Assembly (NCBI RefSeq): GCF_047948215.1
Contig: NC_134460.1
Coordinates: forward strand, 122,959,324 to 123,023,323
DNA length: 64,000 nucleotides
Direction of reading: 5' to 3'
DNA from: Lycorma delicatula
Taxonomy: Eukaryota; Arthropoda; Insecta; Hemiptera; Fulgoridae
Numbering within the stretch: the stretch's first letter is position 1; each line of letters begins with the position of its first letter. Shown here in pieces: positions 11,526 through 23,392 of the stretch. The notes under the pieces are model-generated. The model was not told the origin of the DNA. It saw only the letters and a list, made by a program, of their open reading frames with translations, and did not search any database. Made by a program: the position numbers and the translations under genes.

Positions 11526-11914
11526 GATGGGTGGGAGGGGCTTGTCGTATGCTAAACATGTGAAACGTTTTTCACATGCAGCCATTGTCATATTGAGTAA
11601 ATTGGAAGGTTTTGTTAACTTTAAAGTGGAAATCTTTTTCAACCCCTACTTAGCACCAGTCAAATCTACCTTCGCCTTCCGGCGTGCCGAAAGGGATTTT
11701 TTTGTTTTATAAATTATGTTTTTGTCCTTTGTTTTGTTTCAGTATTACTGTGTTGTTATTGTTCAGTGAAATATTTTTATGTTTCGTATTGTGTGTTGAA
11801 CTCACTTTTACCATCTACGGGTAGGCAGTTCAGTTCCTTTGTTTAGTTAAGTCCTTTCAGTGTTACTTAAGACTCGGTAAGATGTGTTTTGTTTTGGGTT
11901 TATTAAATAGTAGT

Positions 11915-12080
11915 GCATCGATGGGAATGTCACTCGTGGCATTCGCATCGATGGCATCCTGGCCGAGGCGGACTGCAATATGTCAAAAGCTGAGGTTTCG
12001 AAGATGACCTCCGGTAAAGCTTATAAGGGGTAGAAATGGAGGAGGTGGCGAGGGGTGTCTTCCCCTACGGGATCAGGAAA
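11915..12080 (+). repeat. Family M dispersed repeat
   Basis: Phrase GGGAATGTCACTCGTGGCAT, GCATCGATGGCATCC, GATGACCTCCGGTAAAGC, and TCTTCCCCTACGGGATCAGG. The same order recurs at 12,865-13,070, and the first half recurs inverted at 19,890-19,960. Not coding as far as I can see. Confidence 0.7.
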
Positions 12081-12092
12081 TTCGTATCCTAT

Positions 12093-12200
12093 TGATTTCA
12101 CGTAGCTCGATAGAAATGAGCTACGTGAAATCATGTATCATTTCATTAAATGAAATGATTCATGAATAATGAATCATGTTTCATCATGAATCATTTCATG
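12093..12200. repeat. Cluster of perfect short palindromes
   Basis: TGATTTCACGTAGCTC (12,093-12,108) pairs exactly with 12,118-12,133 around a 9-base loop. Immediately after, ATCATTTCATT pairs with AATGAAATGAT around one base, followed by alternating ATGATTCAT / ATGAATCAT motifs to about 12,200. Seen directly; function unknown. It sits exactly between family M and a transposase fossil. Confidence 0.85.
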
Positions 12201-12204
12201 TATA

Positions 12205-12650
12205 TCCAGAGGTGTTAAATCAGGTGATCTTGGAGGCTAATTGCAGGTCCACCACGCCCAATCTACTTATTTAAAAATATTGCTTTTAAGTGTTGTCTAA
12301 TTGCTAGAGAAAAGTTTAGAGTTTCCCCATCCTGCTAAAAAAATCTACTGCTTTCTTGTTATGAATGGAACATCTCCTAATAGATCTATAAAATTATCCT
12401 GCAAAAGGTTTACGTATAAAGTATCCGAATATTCCACTGAAAAAAATAAAATATTTCTCTATAATACCTCACCAAACGTTTATGTGGTACACTGTTGGTA
12501 TCCTGTTTCGACGGTGCAGTGTGGAATTTTTGTGACTGCATATGTATTATTTCATGATATTTTCGTTTTGCTGCTCGTGAATTTCCACTGCAGAATCGGA
12601 AACAAAAATGATGTCTCCGTATTCATCATTGGAGAATTTATAAGGCTTTG
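12205..12650 (-). pseudogene. DDE transposase fossil, internally deleted
   Basis: Minus strand. Near 12,600-12,640 it reads 'KFSNDEYGDIIFV', the typical N-terminus of a group of insect mariner-like transposases (DUF4817 type). Near 12,210-12,265 it reads 'IGRGGPAI' followed, after a one-codon slip, by 'PPRSPDLTPLD', the block around the third catalytic Asp of the same group (usual form WPPRSPDLTPLDFFLWG). The two ends are only about 400 bases apart, where an intact gene needs roughly 1 kb, so the middle including the first Asp is lost. Stops and frameshifts are present. Confidence 0.7.
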
Positions 12651-12864
12651 TTAAATAATGACATACACGTTACTCCATTCACTTATTTAAATGTTTTTTT
12701 GTTGTTCAACTGCAGGAATTTTGTGTGAAATCTTCGTTGTTATAGGAAGGCGCGAGGATCGCGCTTCCGCAAATCAGTTAATTTGATAGTTTTGGGTTGT
12801 ACTATCGTAGATTGTCTTGGTTGGAAGAAGCCACAAGAAGGCGATAGTAAGTTGAGTAAATACA

Positions 12865-13070
12865 TTTATAGAAATGTCTAACGAGGCATTTGCATAGGTT
12901 GCATTCTGAAAGATGTCAAACTGATAACTGTGATTTGTTATCAGGTTTAGAAGAGTGTAAAAGAGGACCTCCGATAAAGCCCATCTGGACTATGAACGGA
13001 GAGGGTGGTGGGGGACCGGGATTACCACAAGTCGGATGTCTTCCTCTACGGGGTCAGGATGATCAAATAA
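12865..13070 (+). repeat. Family M dispersed repeat, second copy
   Basis: GAGGCATTTGCATAGG, GATGTCAAACTGA, GACCTCCGATAAAGCC, then TCTTCCTCTACGGGGTCAGG, collinear with 11,915-12,080. A small open frame (12,890-13,162) over it is not convincing as a gene. Just upstream, TACTATCG...CGATAGTA at 12,798-12,850 forms an inverted pair. Confidence 0.7.
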
Positions 13071-13369
13071 AATATAAAACCATAATTATTGGAACCAGCT
13101 GTTGCCGAACTTACGAATTGATTTATCTCAAATACATTTCGATGAAATTAAATTTAAATTAGCTTTAAAGATGTTTGATAAATTTATTTATTTGATTTCT
13201 CATTTTCTTTTTAATTTTTATTTGTTCATTTTTTAAAACTATTTCATCCTTTTATTTTTTAATATTAGAAATTTAGTTCTGTTTAATACCTACTTAAAAT
13301 CTGTCATATTTTGATACGTTTTGTTTTAATAAACGTAAAAATTCTTATGTTTTAATTTTATCTGTAGAC

Positions 13370-13770
13370 TTTATTCTTATCATTTTACTCAGAATATAAT
13401 TCTCTACAAGTTTTGTTTAATCCTTTATGTGTTTATTACCCGTTTAACAAAATTATTTTACTCAGCATAAAATAGTGTGTTTTTCGACTCCAATCTTTTG
13501 TCTTTTACCCAAGATTTCACGAAAATAACTAAATATACAGTTCTGTGACCTACATTTTTAATTTTTCTGTTCATATTTCATTTAAAAACATTATATTTAT
13601 CCTTTAATGATAATAATTTGGGTCCCAAGAATTACAATCGGGCTAAAATTTTACCGAAGGGGCAGAAATGAGGGAGACATCTATCGCCAGCCGTCACTCG
13701 CTAATGTTGAGTCTCAATACCAACGTTTTTAATGAACATTATCGCAAAATTCTTTATTTTAACCCGTAGA
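13370..13770 (-). repeat. Family N dispersed repeat, inverted
   Basis: Reverse complement of the 10.07 kb copy: GTGTTTATTACCCGTTTAAC, the ACAGTTCTGTGA block, GGGTCCCAAGAATTACAA, TTTTACCGAAGG, TATCGCCAGCCG. Both halves are present in the expected order. Confidence 0.8.
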
Positions 13771-14639
13771 ACATGTCCTGAAAGTTTGTTATATTCTTCG
13801 TGAATCACTTGTATAGACTGTAAAATTATCCTCCGTTCCAACATATTTTATTACTTTTACTTTTTTGTAATTATTATATACTATATTTACTACAACTAAA
13901 AAAAATTCTTAATAATAAGTCTAATCTGTTTTCATAAACATATTATATAATCTTCAATTACGTTCATATGGAAGAAATGAATTTATTTAGGGAATGGTAA
14001 TCAATATAGAATGGTAGCATGTATACTTTTATATGAATTGATTTGTATGTAGGTCGGGTTTGGTATTTCGTTTTTGTAAGCTAAATATCTGTACACAGGT
14101 AAATATAATTCAATGTTTGAGAAAATAGTTAAATGAACAATGAAAATGTATTTACGGAAGGAATTAATTCTACGATGTATTCGAGTATGTAATATGTAAT
14201 AATTATATTATAAACCTAAATATATATATTTATATCTGAATAACTCATATAAAGGACTTGTTTAATAAAAAGATTAATTAAATTTGTAAAATAGTTAAGA
14301 ATTATGAAATTATTCAACCGGTTTTAGATTTTTTATTATCATATGAATAGCTACATATTTTAATATAAAACGAGATGAAATAGTAATAATTGAAATGAAA
14401 TAATATTTAATAACATTAACTGAAAGAATGAAAAATATGTATTACAAGTTAACGTTTTTATTATAATAAATATATTAATATACCCGTATATTATATAAAT
14501 ATATCTTATAATCCTTTAAAAATAAATTAAGTTGTAATTTTTAATTAAAAATAAATGGTTATTGAATTTAAATTACAAAAAAAGGAAATTTCTTTTTAAA
14601 AATATACTTTACTATTATTATCGTACTACTATTACATCT
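13771..14639. other. AT-rich DNA
   Basis: No feature supported. Confidence 0.5.
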
Positions 14640-15205
14640 TCCTAAAAAGTAAAAAATAACGTTTTTATAAGTGAATTTCTATTGAAAAATTAAGTTTAGC
14701 ATACGAAATAATTGAATTGAATTCAAGAAAAAATGATCCAAACAATGGATTATCCAGTAAACATAAATAGAAGATAATTTTGTTTGCAAAAAAATCATAG
14801 GTTGTCTATTTAAAAAAAATTTGACACAATGAAAAGCAAGGGCGCGACCTCAGTTCTATTTTGCACCTCAACTTTAGTTCATCCAAAGAGATTTACTAGA
14901 TATTGTATATTGAAGCTATCATTTCCATTTTGCATATAATTTCCATTTTGTCATATTTAAAGAATTTATGTAAATACTGAATATGAAAGCGCGCCCCATG
15001 CTTTCATTGTGGTCTTGCGAAAATAGACAGCTTTATACGTATTATTATGTTGAAAACAAAATTATCTTCTATTTATTTCAACTGGATAATCCATTATTTT
15101 GATCATTTTTTCCTAGAATTGAATTGAATTGTTTTGTATGCTAAAGTTAATTTTTCACTAGTCATTTACTTCTGAAAATATTATATTTTATTTTTTAGTA
15201 CGATG
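14640..15205. mobile_element. Fold-back element FB-1 (long inverted repeats)
   Basis: The left arm (about 14,640-14,850) and right arm (about 14,988-15,205) are reverse complements at high similarity. Anchors: TTTAGCATAC vs GTATGCTAAA; AATGGATTATCCAGT vs ACTGGATAATCCATT; ATAGAAGATAATTTTGTT vs its complement; CACAATGAAAAGC...GGGCGCG vs CGCGCCCC...CTTTCATTGTG at the inner edge. The spacer (14,851-14,987) contains two TTTCCATTTTG direct repeats. No coding capacity; consistent with a fold-back transposon or MITE. Confidence 0.85.
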
Positions 15206-16086
15206 TTTCGATAATAGAAAAACACATTTTTAAACATTTTTTGTCACAGAAAATCTCTATTATATACTTAATACTAACTAATTAATCATATTGCACTAAA
15301 AAACTGTACTCTATGACATTAAAAACTGCAATCTAAAATTGAAACTGGTCTTGTGACATTATAAATGTAAAATGTATAGGTATTGCATAAACATAAACCC
15401 ATCATGGTTGCATAAAACTGCGATTGTCATTGGTTTTTAAAAATACATGTTTTTAAAATTTTATTTAAATTTACTTTTTAATTTAATTATTACAATTAAA
15501 TTTTACATATTATATAATTACAATTTTTTTAGTATAATTTAGTATAACTATTATAGAAGCTATTTATATTGAATATAAATAACTGTGAAGAAAAATGAAG
15601 AAAAAATTAATATTATTAATATATTAAAATATACCGAACATATGCAAAACCGAAAACCGAAATATACGGAAACCGTGGAAGCGTGAACCGTGGAACGAAG
15701 TGAATTAAAGAAAAGCATGTAATAAAAGTATTTTAAGTTATAATGATTTTAGATATTAAGAAATCTCTTTTGAGTGGTTCTACTTTTCTTTTAAATTCAA
15801 TTTTAAAAAAGTAAATTTATTATATTTTTTATATAAATCATAACATGATTTTTGTTTAATTAAAATTTATGAATTTTAATTATCATTTCTTATAAAATGT
15901 TATAAAAAAAATACCTAAATGTTATATTTTGAAATATAAATGGTAAAATTATTAATTTTTTTTTAATAAAAAAATAATTAGTTATTGAAATAATTTTATT
16001 AAATAATTGAAACCTTTCGAATAAAATATTTTACAAATTAAAAAATTTTACAAAATATCACTGAAAAAAAAATATACGTGTATATT

Positions 16087-16135
<49 letters not shown>

Positions 16136-17238
16136 CAATAGTATTCTTTACTTCTTTACAAAACGCATAATATGCATACAGATTAATATAAAATTCATTA
16201 GTTTTAAATCAGATTATTACAGAATTACTTTATTTTCCGGTTACATTTTGAAATATATTTTATTCAGCTCCCATCATATCCTACAGAAGGAATAAATCTT
16301 TTAAAAATTTTGTATGTCTAAATAAAATCTTGTATAGCAAAAATCTGACATACTCAAAATAAAATTTTAATAAAACATGATAAATGGCTTTAGAATTGTT
16401 ATTTCACCAGAATCCTTTTTCAGGAAGAGGGTAATTTAAATTGGGTGTTATATTTTTTTTTTTTATAATTCCAGAATATAAATTTAAAAAAAAATCAGCT
16501 TAAAAAAGAAAGAAATTATTAAATCTACATCCATATGGAAGAATACCACATAAAAAATTTAATAAATGTTTAACATTTTATTTTAACTTCTACTTTTAAA
16601 TTCTGTGATAATTTCACTTTCAGGAGATCTTTTCTCAGCTAATTATACGATTCCTTTGATAGTAAAGAGTTTTAATAATAAAGATGTTGTTAATGAATGA
16701 CGCCTCAACAGAGCAAAATACTTCTAAAAGAAATGCTCCTTGTATTTTGAAAATGAATCGTTTAAAGTTCACTTTTCATCATGTTAATAAACGAAAAAAG
16801 TAAAAGTCACTGAATGAAATTGTACGTCATTTATTTTTATAATAACATTGTAAAGTATCTAAAACTGAATTGAAATAATGTTTTTATTCTATTACTGAAT
16901 AAAATGATGAATTTTTTACAAAAGTAACGTTTTACAAAAACATTATTGAATAAAAATCATAAGGTGGAATATAATATAAAAAATTCCTGTAAAACGATAT
17001 CTTGAGCAATTTTATTATTATTTTTTTTTCAGTTTTTGTTATTGAAATCTGAAAAAAACACGAGTAGCAAAAAACTAAACAAAAATGATAGTTTTCTTCG
17101 TCAAATGTTACAAGGAAATCATGTGTCTTCATATTTAAAAATTAAAATTTGGAATTTTTTAAAGATTGTGTTAAGGGTTGAAAAAGATATTTTAAAACTT
17201 TAGTAAATATTTTTATAGATACACAAATCTGAATCTGT
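15206..17238. other. AT-rich DNA with one TA microsatellite
   Basis: A (TA)n run occupies 16,088-16,135. A possible 3' splice site (TTTCACTTTCAG, ending 16,623) is the only gene-like signal. The small minus-strand frame at 16,932-17,132 is low-complexity and not convincing. Confidence 0.5.
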
Positions 17239-17348
<110 letters not shown>

Positions 17349-17649
17349 GTGTTAATCATTTACAAGGGCCTAAAATATATTTCATCTCTTAAAAATAAAT
17401 AAAAAAAATTTTAGAAATGTTCCTATTCCTTTCTTAATACGATTTTAAAAACTATTAAAAAAACTTGTAACTATCTTTCGGTAAGAGATCACTACGCCCA
17501 AAGAATCCAAGGGGAAATTGAAATACTTTAAAATGGAAAGGTTTATGACATATTTTGGGTATTCAAAAACAAATATTTTGACATAAAAAAATTATTCAAG
17601 CTATGCCAGTTCTAACCAAAATGATGGTCATTTATTATTTTTCTAGTTT

Positions 17650-17950
17650 TATAAGCGCGTACTATACAATATACCCCAAATAGTGACCTCATACCGAGAT
17701 TAAATACGAATACGAGATCTGTAAATAAAGTAATAAGACTGGTTCAGAAAAACGTTTTATTAACAATCCAATTACAAATGGACTCTATTATCTTGGACTC
17801 TATTATCAAGGGAAATAGTTCCCTTGGGAAGCCACGCAACGCTTCAATCGGTTTTTCCACTTTTTATAGGAGTGTTGGAACTCGGAAACCGGAATGAAAC
17901 TTGAACAACGTTTCGTTTCAGGTTTCGTCAAGAGAAACCAATTGTAAATT
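17650..17950 (-). pseudogene. mariner-family transposase fossil, C-terminal end
   Basis: The minus strand at about 17,830-17,910 reads in one frame 'IPVSEFQHSYKKWKNRLKRC' followed by 'VASQGNYF'. This is the characteristic C-terminus of mariner-type transposases (KxWxxRxxRCVASxGNYFEGD). The sequence towards 17,650 is the 3' flank. The catalytic core is not present, so only the end survives. Confidence 0.75.
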
Positions 17951-18369
17951 TTTGTTCTAAAGCAAAAAAAAATTTCAGAGATTCATTGGATTTTATTTCA
18001 AATGGTAATTTTGAAGACAATATTTTTTATAAATTACAAAATAAATTAATAAAATTTTAACAACGTTCAATCTTCTTCGAAATGTGGCATCCTGTCAATA
18101 CTTTTCAACTACCGATTCATGAAAAAAAAAATTTCTGTACACCAATTGCCACATCAAACTTTAGGATTATATCTGAAATAAAATTTCAAATAGAGGCTAA
18201 CATCACCTCCTTCCGTGTGAAAACAGAAATACACATTTATCTCCATAAAATTCGAATTTTGTAAATTTTAGTATTTTTATGTTTACGGGCTTCAAAATTT
18301 GAAAAATATAAAGATCCAAGAGTAGTAATTTTTTGCCTATAGTGATTACATACCCGTTCTTTCAGTAAG

Positions 18370-19070
18370 ACTATGAACTGTTACTGTTTATTTTTATAAT
18401 TTCTTGGTAAACTGTAGAATCTACAGGTTTTTTTTTTAAACAAGGGTCCTATTATTTGTTGCCTTGAAACCGCACACAATACGTCTATTTTTTACGGGTG
18501 TGTGGGAGATCCAAAAAAAAAAATGTACGGGTTTTCAGTACCTTATGTCTGGTAGTTTTGACTATTAAAATATCCAAAAAGGTAAAGCCATGCTTCATCT
18601 GCGAAAAATATTTGATCTAAAATGCTAAAATTGACACTAATGTAGTTTCTGAACCATTGACAGTAGTGAACCCTTTTAGCATAATCAGTATTATTTAGCT
18701 TATGGAACAGATTCGAAACAGATTACATTTCAGTATTCACCTTGTTGCAGTGTGGGCTGAACCTAGTGAAATGTTTTTTTTCTGACTTACTCACAGCAAA
18801 AGTTTATAAGGAGATCTTGTAACTGCCGTTTTAATTTCTTCGACCTGAGTCATTAAACTGAGCTGTATCGGGCGCGTTTTGGTCTAACACCGAAGCTGTT
18901 TTTCGAAATTTTTTAACTAACTTCTGAATAATACTCTTCGTTAGTACTTCCTCTTCAAATTTCTCCCTGAACTTTCGCCGACACACAACATGAGATTTTG
19001 TCTCTAAATGAATTTCCATCATGAATACAGATTCTCCAACAGTTAACCGCATTTCAAAAAAACAAAAACA
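18370..19070 (-). pseudogene. DDE transposase fossil (HTH domain and first catalytic block)
   Basis: The minus strand from 19,050 reads an N-terminal helix-turn-helix like those of DUF4817-type insect transposases: 'LTVGESVFMMEIHLETKSHV' then 'CRRKFREKF' and 'SIIQKLVKKFRKT'. After frameshifts, about 18,590-18,640 gives 'ILDQIFFADEAWLYLFGY' and 'NSQNYQT', the first catalytic Asp block (usual form FSDEAWFHLSGYVNSQN). About 18,480-18,560 gives 'STENPYIFW', 'KNRRIVCGF' and 'NNRTLV', again in family order. The third Asp block is not seen. Several stops, non-functional. Confidence 0.8.
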
Positions 19071-19506
19071 CACGATTACGCAACCTTATTTAAAAGCCAA
19101 CGCTTGAAACAAACTGGCATTACTCAAATGTGCAAGCTATAAGCAATTCTTTCTACTAAAGTTCCAGTCGTACCATCATCTTTCACGTTATTTTACCCAT
19201 CTCACTCCAGTAAATCTATATGCATCTATTATAAACTACTGAGTGATGAGGCCTCTTTAAATTGAACATTCTGTAGTATAATTTTTTGATTTCTATTATA
19301 CAATTTGTTTGTAAAAAATCAAATCATTTTGATTTAACTGGAAATTGATGATAACTGGAAACGGAGATGTAATTTTTTTATAAGACAATCTTCTCTCAAC
19401 TAGTCTCTGAAACGACCTAAAAGTTTAAAGTTTATGAGGAAAATATAGTAATTAATATTTTTAAATATTGCAAATAATAAATATTATTTGCATATTAAAT
19501 ATTACT

Positions 19507-19806
19507 TTTTTTTTGGTTTTTTTCTAAATACTTTTATTTATAGTCGCTTCAACAATTAAAGTCATTAGCAACTTATCAGTTTAATGTAAATGTACTGGTA
19601 AATTTGTAGTCTTGAACAAACTCAGGTTGATTACCCCTGAGATATGCGGTTAATTGAAACCCAACCACCAAAGAACACCGGTATCCACGATCTAGTATTC
19701 AAATCCGAATAAAAGAACTATCTTTATTATGATTTAAATCTGAGAACTTCAACTTTGAAATCATCTGATTTACGACGACGAATTTACCACTATGCCAAGC
19801 CGGTGG
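19507..19806 (-). mobile_element. SINE-1 copy with tail variant ii
   Basis: Same organisation as 8181-8480: head at the right end (complement of CACTATGCCAAGCCGGTGGG), body with CCGGTATCCACGATCTAGTA, and a 3' tail through CAACAATTAAAGTCATTAGC to an A-rich end at 19,507. A (GGTTAATTGAAACCCAACCACC) block shows it retains more of the body than the 8.2 kb copy. Confidence 0.85.
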
Positions 19807-19889
19807 GTTTAAAAACATTATTTCATCAAAAGAATATGAACAGTTCATACAGATATTTGTATAAAATGTTTTTATACAAATCAGTGTTT

Positions 19890-19965
19890 TTATAGCATCA
19901 GTGGCCTCGCGGAGATGCCACTGATGCAAATGCCTCGAAAGACATTCCCATCAGTAAATTCCGCC
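19890..19965 (-). repeat. Family M fragment, inverted
   Basis: Complement of the phrase GGGAATGTCTTTCGAGGCAT, GCATCAGTGGCATC found at 11.9 kb. Followed by unassigned sequence to 20,035. Confidence 0.6.
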
Positions 19966-20063
19966 CTAGTCAAGTTTTACCTTCATTGAAGATATCAGAC
20001 ACATAACTCTATCACGTAGCCCTCAGGAACTGCTAAAACTAACTGCCTTTTTTTCTTTTTTTG

Positions 20064-20185
20064 ACTTTCCTCCCCTGGGGCGGTCCGACTGGTTGGTATT
20101 GCGCCACCCAGGGGAGTGCCTGTTGTACTCAAATGGGCCTTCCCACCTACCGGCTGTATGTCCGGCATGGCAGGTCGGCCCACCG
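20064..20185 (-). other. Structured 3' UTR of LINE element 2
   Basis: CTCCCCTGGG (20,070-20,079) pairs with CCCAGGGGAG (20,107-20,116), a 10 bp stem directly next to the poly-A tail. Further in, ACCGGCTGTATGTCCGGCAT (20,150-20,169) followed by GGCAGGTCGG is the GC-rich core shared with elements at 41.9 and 59.0 kb. Confidence 0.75.
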
Positions 20186-20388
20186 GTCAGTTCTTTTGAG
20201 TCTATTGATATGCCCATCTATATATATCGCCACGTCATACCATGATTGTCTTGACGTGACGATTGGGTCTTTTCTTTGATCTTTCCTATCAAGAAAACCC
20301 TTGGAGTCCCCAGTGGCTCATCGAAATTGGCACACCTCAGCATGCCAGTACTCACCACTGGGTCTATCCGCCCTTCCCTATACTAAGA

Positions 20389-21780
20389 TCAGAACCCCAA
20401 TCTCCTCTCGTCCTCATTTTTCTGCGTTAATATTTTCTTAATAACTGAATCAACCATCTTCCAGGCATCTTCACTCTGCAGCATGTGATTAATTAATCTG
20501 CCGTTTCCATCAGATGATAGATCGATGTCTACTAATTCTTCTCTCCATTTATGGCAGTCAGTAAATGTGTGCACAACATCATCTTCGCGATCGCAATACA
20601 TACATTCCGTCGATGCTCTTCTACCGATTCTATTCAAGTAAAAATTAAAGTTGCCATGCCCTGTAAAGTATTGTGACAGGTGAAAATTCACTTCCTCATG
20701 CTTCCTATATATCCAGCTTTTAATATCGGGGATGAGTCTCTTTGTTCTACCTCCAGGGCCATTTCATTCCACCTGTCCTGCCACTTTGCCATTAGCCTTT
20801 GCCTTGATTAGTGAATTTCAATTCCCTGGTCTCTTTCAACTCTTAAAAGTGCCAATAAATCAATCGGTGGGACTCCAGCGAGCACACACAAAGCCTCATA
20901 GGAGACCGTCCTATATGCAGAAATCACTCCAAGCAACAGTCTTCTATGGGTCCTGATCAAACGTGCCAGGTTTTTCTTTACTTGCACTGAAAACCACCAA
21001 ACCGGCACCGCATAAAGCATGGACGATATTACCGAAGACGCTATGACCCTTCTCTTTGACGCCTTTGAGCGCCTTAGGCGCTATTTGGTCGTCATAATGA
21101 TATTTAAATATTTTTATCATTCTGTCAGCCCTGTTACAAACTTCGTTTATATGTTCGGTGAAGGAACCGTTCCTCTGAAAGGTAACGCCTAGGTACTTCA
21201 GCTTATCAGTTTCTGCTATCGGTTGACCATTGATCCTGATATCCAGCCGATCAATGATCCTTCTTCCAGTGAAAGTGATAAATTTGCATTTATCAATGTT
21301 CAGCACTAAATTTTTATTACATATCCAGTTTTCTATCATCTGTAATGCCAAATTGGCCTTATTTTGTACTTCCAGTGCATGTCTATTACTCGCAAGGATC
21401 ACCAGGTCATCTGCATAGGCGATGACCTCGACACCTTCAGGATAATCCAAATTCAGGATTCCGTCAAAAGTTAAAACCCATAATAATGGGCCCAAAACGG
21501 AGCCCTGGGGAACTCCACCGTGTATGTTGACTTAAAATCTCCACTTTGCGTTGCAATTCTGCACGATCTGTCAGAGAGGTGTCTTCTCACCTGTCTTCTA
21601 AGATATGGGCTTACGTTCTTAGGCAATAATGCACTGTGAATATGGCTCCATTTGATGGAGCCAAAAGCATTCTTAACGTCTAGGGAGACAAGTAACGGAA
21701 TCCCTCTTGTTCTCCAAGTACCTCTTCTGACATCTGCTATCCAAGTAGTTACTTTCTTCGCTGCCAACAAGGTGGATTTA
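20389..21780 (-). pseudogene. R1-clade ORF2 fragment: RT palm, thumb and C-terminal zinc finger
   Basis: Reverse transcriptase of an R1-clade non-LTR retrotransposon, which copies element RNA into DNA at a nicked target. Minus strand, in order: 'IPLLVSLDVKNAF' (motif A, catalytic Asp), GGVPQGSVLG (motif B, reached after a frameshift near 21,530), 'VIAYADDLVIL' (motif C, intact YADD), 'KYLGVTFQ' (motif E), then after another frameshift near 21,060 'LYAVPVWW' and 'YEALCVLAGVPPIDL', then 'YFTGHGNFNFYLNRIGRR' and the zinc finger C-x2-C-x7-H-x4-C (CMYC...H...C). The C-terminal residues are retained. At least three frame breaks make it a pseudogene. Confidence 0.9.
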
Positions 21781-21899
21781 AAAAAAAAAAATAAATAAAA
21801 AATAAAAATAGAAACTAACTGCCTACCTGCAGAATACAAAACTCCGCGCGCCTAACTCTATTACCAAACTATCACCACCAAAACCGTATGTACCACATT

Positions 21900-22073
21900 A
21901 CAATAAGTTCGATTCGGTAAATTGCCAACCACCAAAGAACACCGGTATACGATCTAGTATTAAAATCCGAGTAAAAGCAACTACCTTCATTAAGATTTGA
22001 ACCTGAAAACAACGACTTGAAATCAGCTGATTTACGATGACGAGATTACTACAAGACCAATCAGGTAGGTTGT
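21900..22073 (-). mobile_element. SINE-1 copy lacking its tail
   Basis: Complement of head and body: CCAACCACCAAAGAACACCG, ACGATCTAGTATTAAAATCC, GATTTGAACCTG, CAGCTGATTTACGATGACGA, ending at the head near 22,073. The 3' tail is missing, cut near 21,900. Confidence 0.8.
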
Positions 22074-23010
22074 TTAGACTTGTTTTGTCAGTTATTTACA
22101 TTGAAAATTGTAAATATTATCAATAGAAGACCATAAGTACTGTGCTTTAATACATTTTTGTTTAAATGAAAACGACAGTTTTTTTTTTGTATTCAAACGA
22201 TTTCTTTGTAATATAATTTAAAACGAGATAGCTTTAATTTGGTATAATGTTTAATTAGTCAGATTAAGTACAAAATGAGGGATCTTTATAATATCTTTCC
22301 ATAATGTTGTAAATTATATAAGTTTTCATTATTGGAAAATATGTTGTATTGTCTTGTCAATGAAACGGTTAATAAATTCTAAATGTATATTTCTCAAAAA
22401 TAATGAATTTTACCGAATTATTATAAAACAAAAGTTATAGACTAGTGAAAAACCAGATGCACGATAATTCCCTTTCCTTTTAAAATGTTTTTGTAAACAG
22501 TTTTACAGTAAATTAATTCCCTCATTAAGAATTTAATAAATTTAATGAAATTAATTATGAATGACAATTTTTGACAATACTTATTGCAAGTTTAGAAATG
22601 TGTACATCGTCCTTGGTGAATATACTGTATATTTCTATTCATTTAGTTCTCTTGTATTTGTTTCATTATGTATATTTTAAAGAGGAGAAAAAGCGGCACT
22701 TTAAAACCCATGTGTATACTTGTTGAGTTATAAGTACTCTTTTTACTACTCTGAACTTTTTGTTTTTATGGGCCATGGACATTACGCAGTAATTTCATTA
22801 TTTTTTGTTGCTTTAAAAGTCTGTTTTTCGACGTTTTTAATTTTTGTTTTTGCTTTTCTTTTTATCTTTGTGGTTTTCAGTAACATTTTCATACTTTTAT
22901 AAGTTTATTTTAATAACAGTTTAAATTACCTTACATTTGTCTTTAGAATAAAATTTTAATTAAATGTAATTTATAAAAAGAATATAATTTCTGTACACTT
23001 TATCCACATT
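22074..23010. other. AT-rich DNA
   Basis: No coding signal beyond low-complexity hydrophobic frames (22,720-22,902). Confidence 0.5.
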
Positions 23011-23105
23011 AAAAAATCTGATGTGGACATCATCACATGACTTCCTTGTACGCTTGTTCCTTGTGTTGACTTCCTTGTTCATATTAAATTACATATATAC
23101 ATTTT
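23011..23105 (-). mobile_element. R700 fragment (terminal ~95 bp)
   Basis: Copy b. Only the hairpin end: ATCTGATGTGGACATCATCA then CATGACTTCCTTGTACGC, followed by a second ACTTCCTTG (23,069-23,078), and TAAATTACATATATACATTT. The rest of the element is absent. Confidence 0.75.
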
Positions 23106-23392
23106 TTCTGCATTTTATTTAGACTTAATTCATTTGAAAGTGAGATACGATCCTCCCATTATTAAATAAAGTGGAAAATTACACAATTGCTAAAATATTA
23201 GTTATTAACATCAAATATTTATACAATTATTAATTCAACAATCTCACCTGAAATATTCAGATAGAGTAAAAGTCCTTTTATTGTCCTTTAGATAAATGTA
23301 TCTTATATCTATCTAATACTATGATTTTTTAAATTATTATGAAGTAACCATCAACAAAATGAAAACAAAAACGAATAATGAGATGTTTCACG

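Larger units (their letters stand above)
20036..21824 (-). mobile_element. R1-clade LINE, 5' truncated, with 13 bp target duplication
   Basis: Element 2. A direct repeat AAACTAACTGCCT flanks it at 20,036-20,048 and 21,812-21,824. On the minus strand it runs from about 21,780 through RT, C-terminal domain and a 3' UTR (20,064-20,388) to an oligo-T tract on the plus strand at 20,048-20,063, which is its poly-A tail. ORF1, endonuclease and the N-terminal RT part are absent, as expected from 5' truncation. Between the coding part and the right duplication lies an extra 30-base A/T tract that is not part of the LINE. Confidence 0.9.

Noticed and set aside
12301..12654. 117-codon plus-strand frame
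   Set aside because: It is antisense to the transposase fossil on the minus strand, whose motifs are recognisable.
16624..16700. Second exon continuing the 8.8 kb candidate exon
   Set aside because: A phase-1 continuation is open for only 25 codons before a stop and no good donor was found, so it was not annotated.
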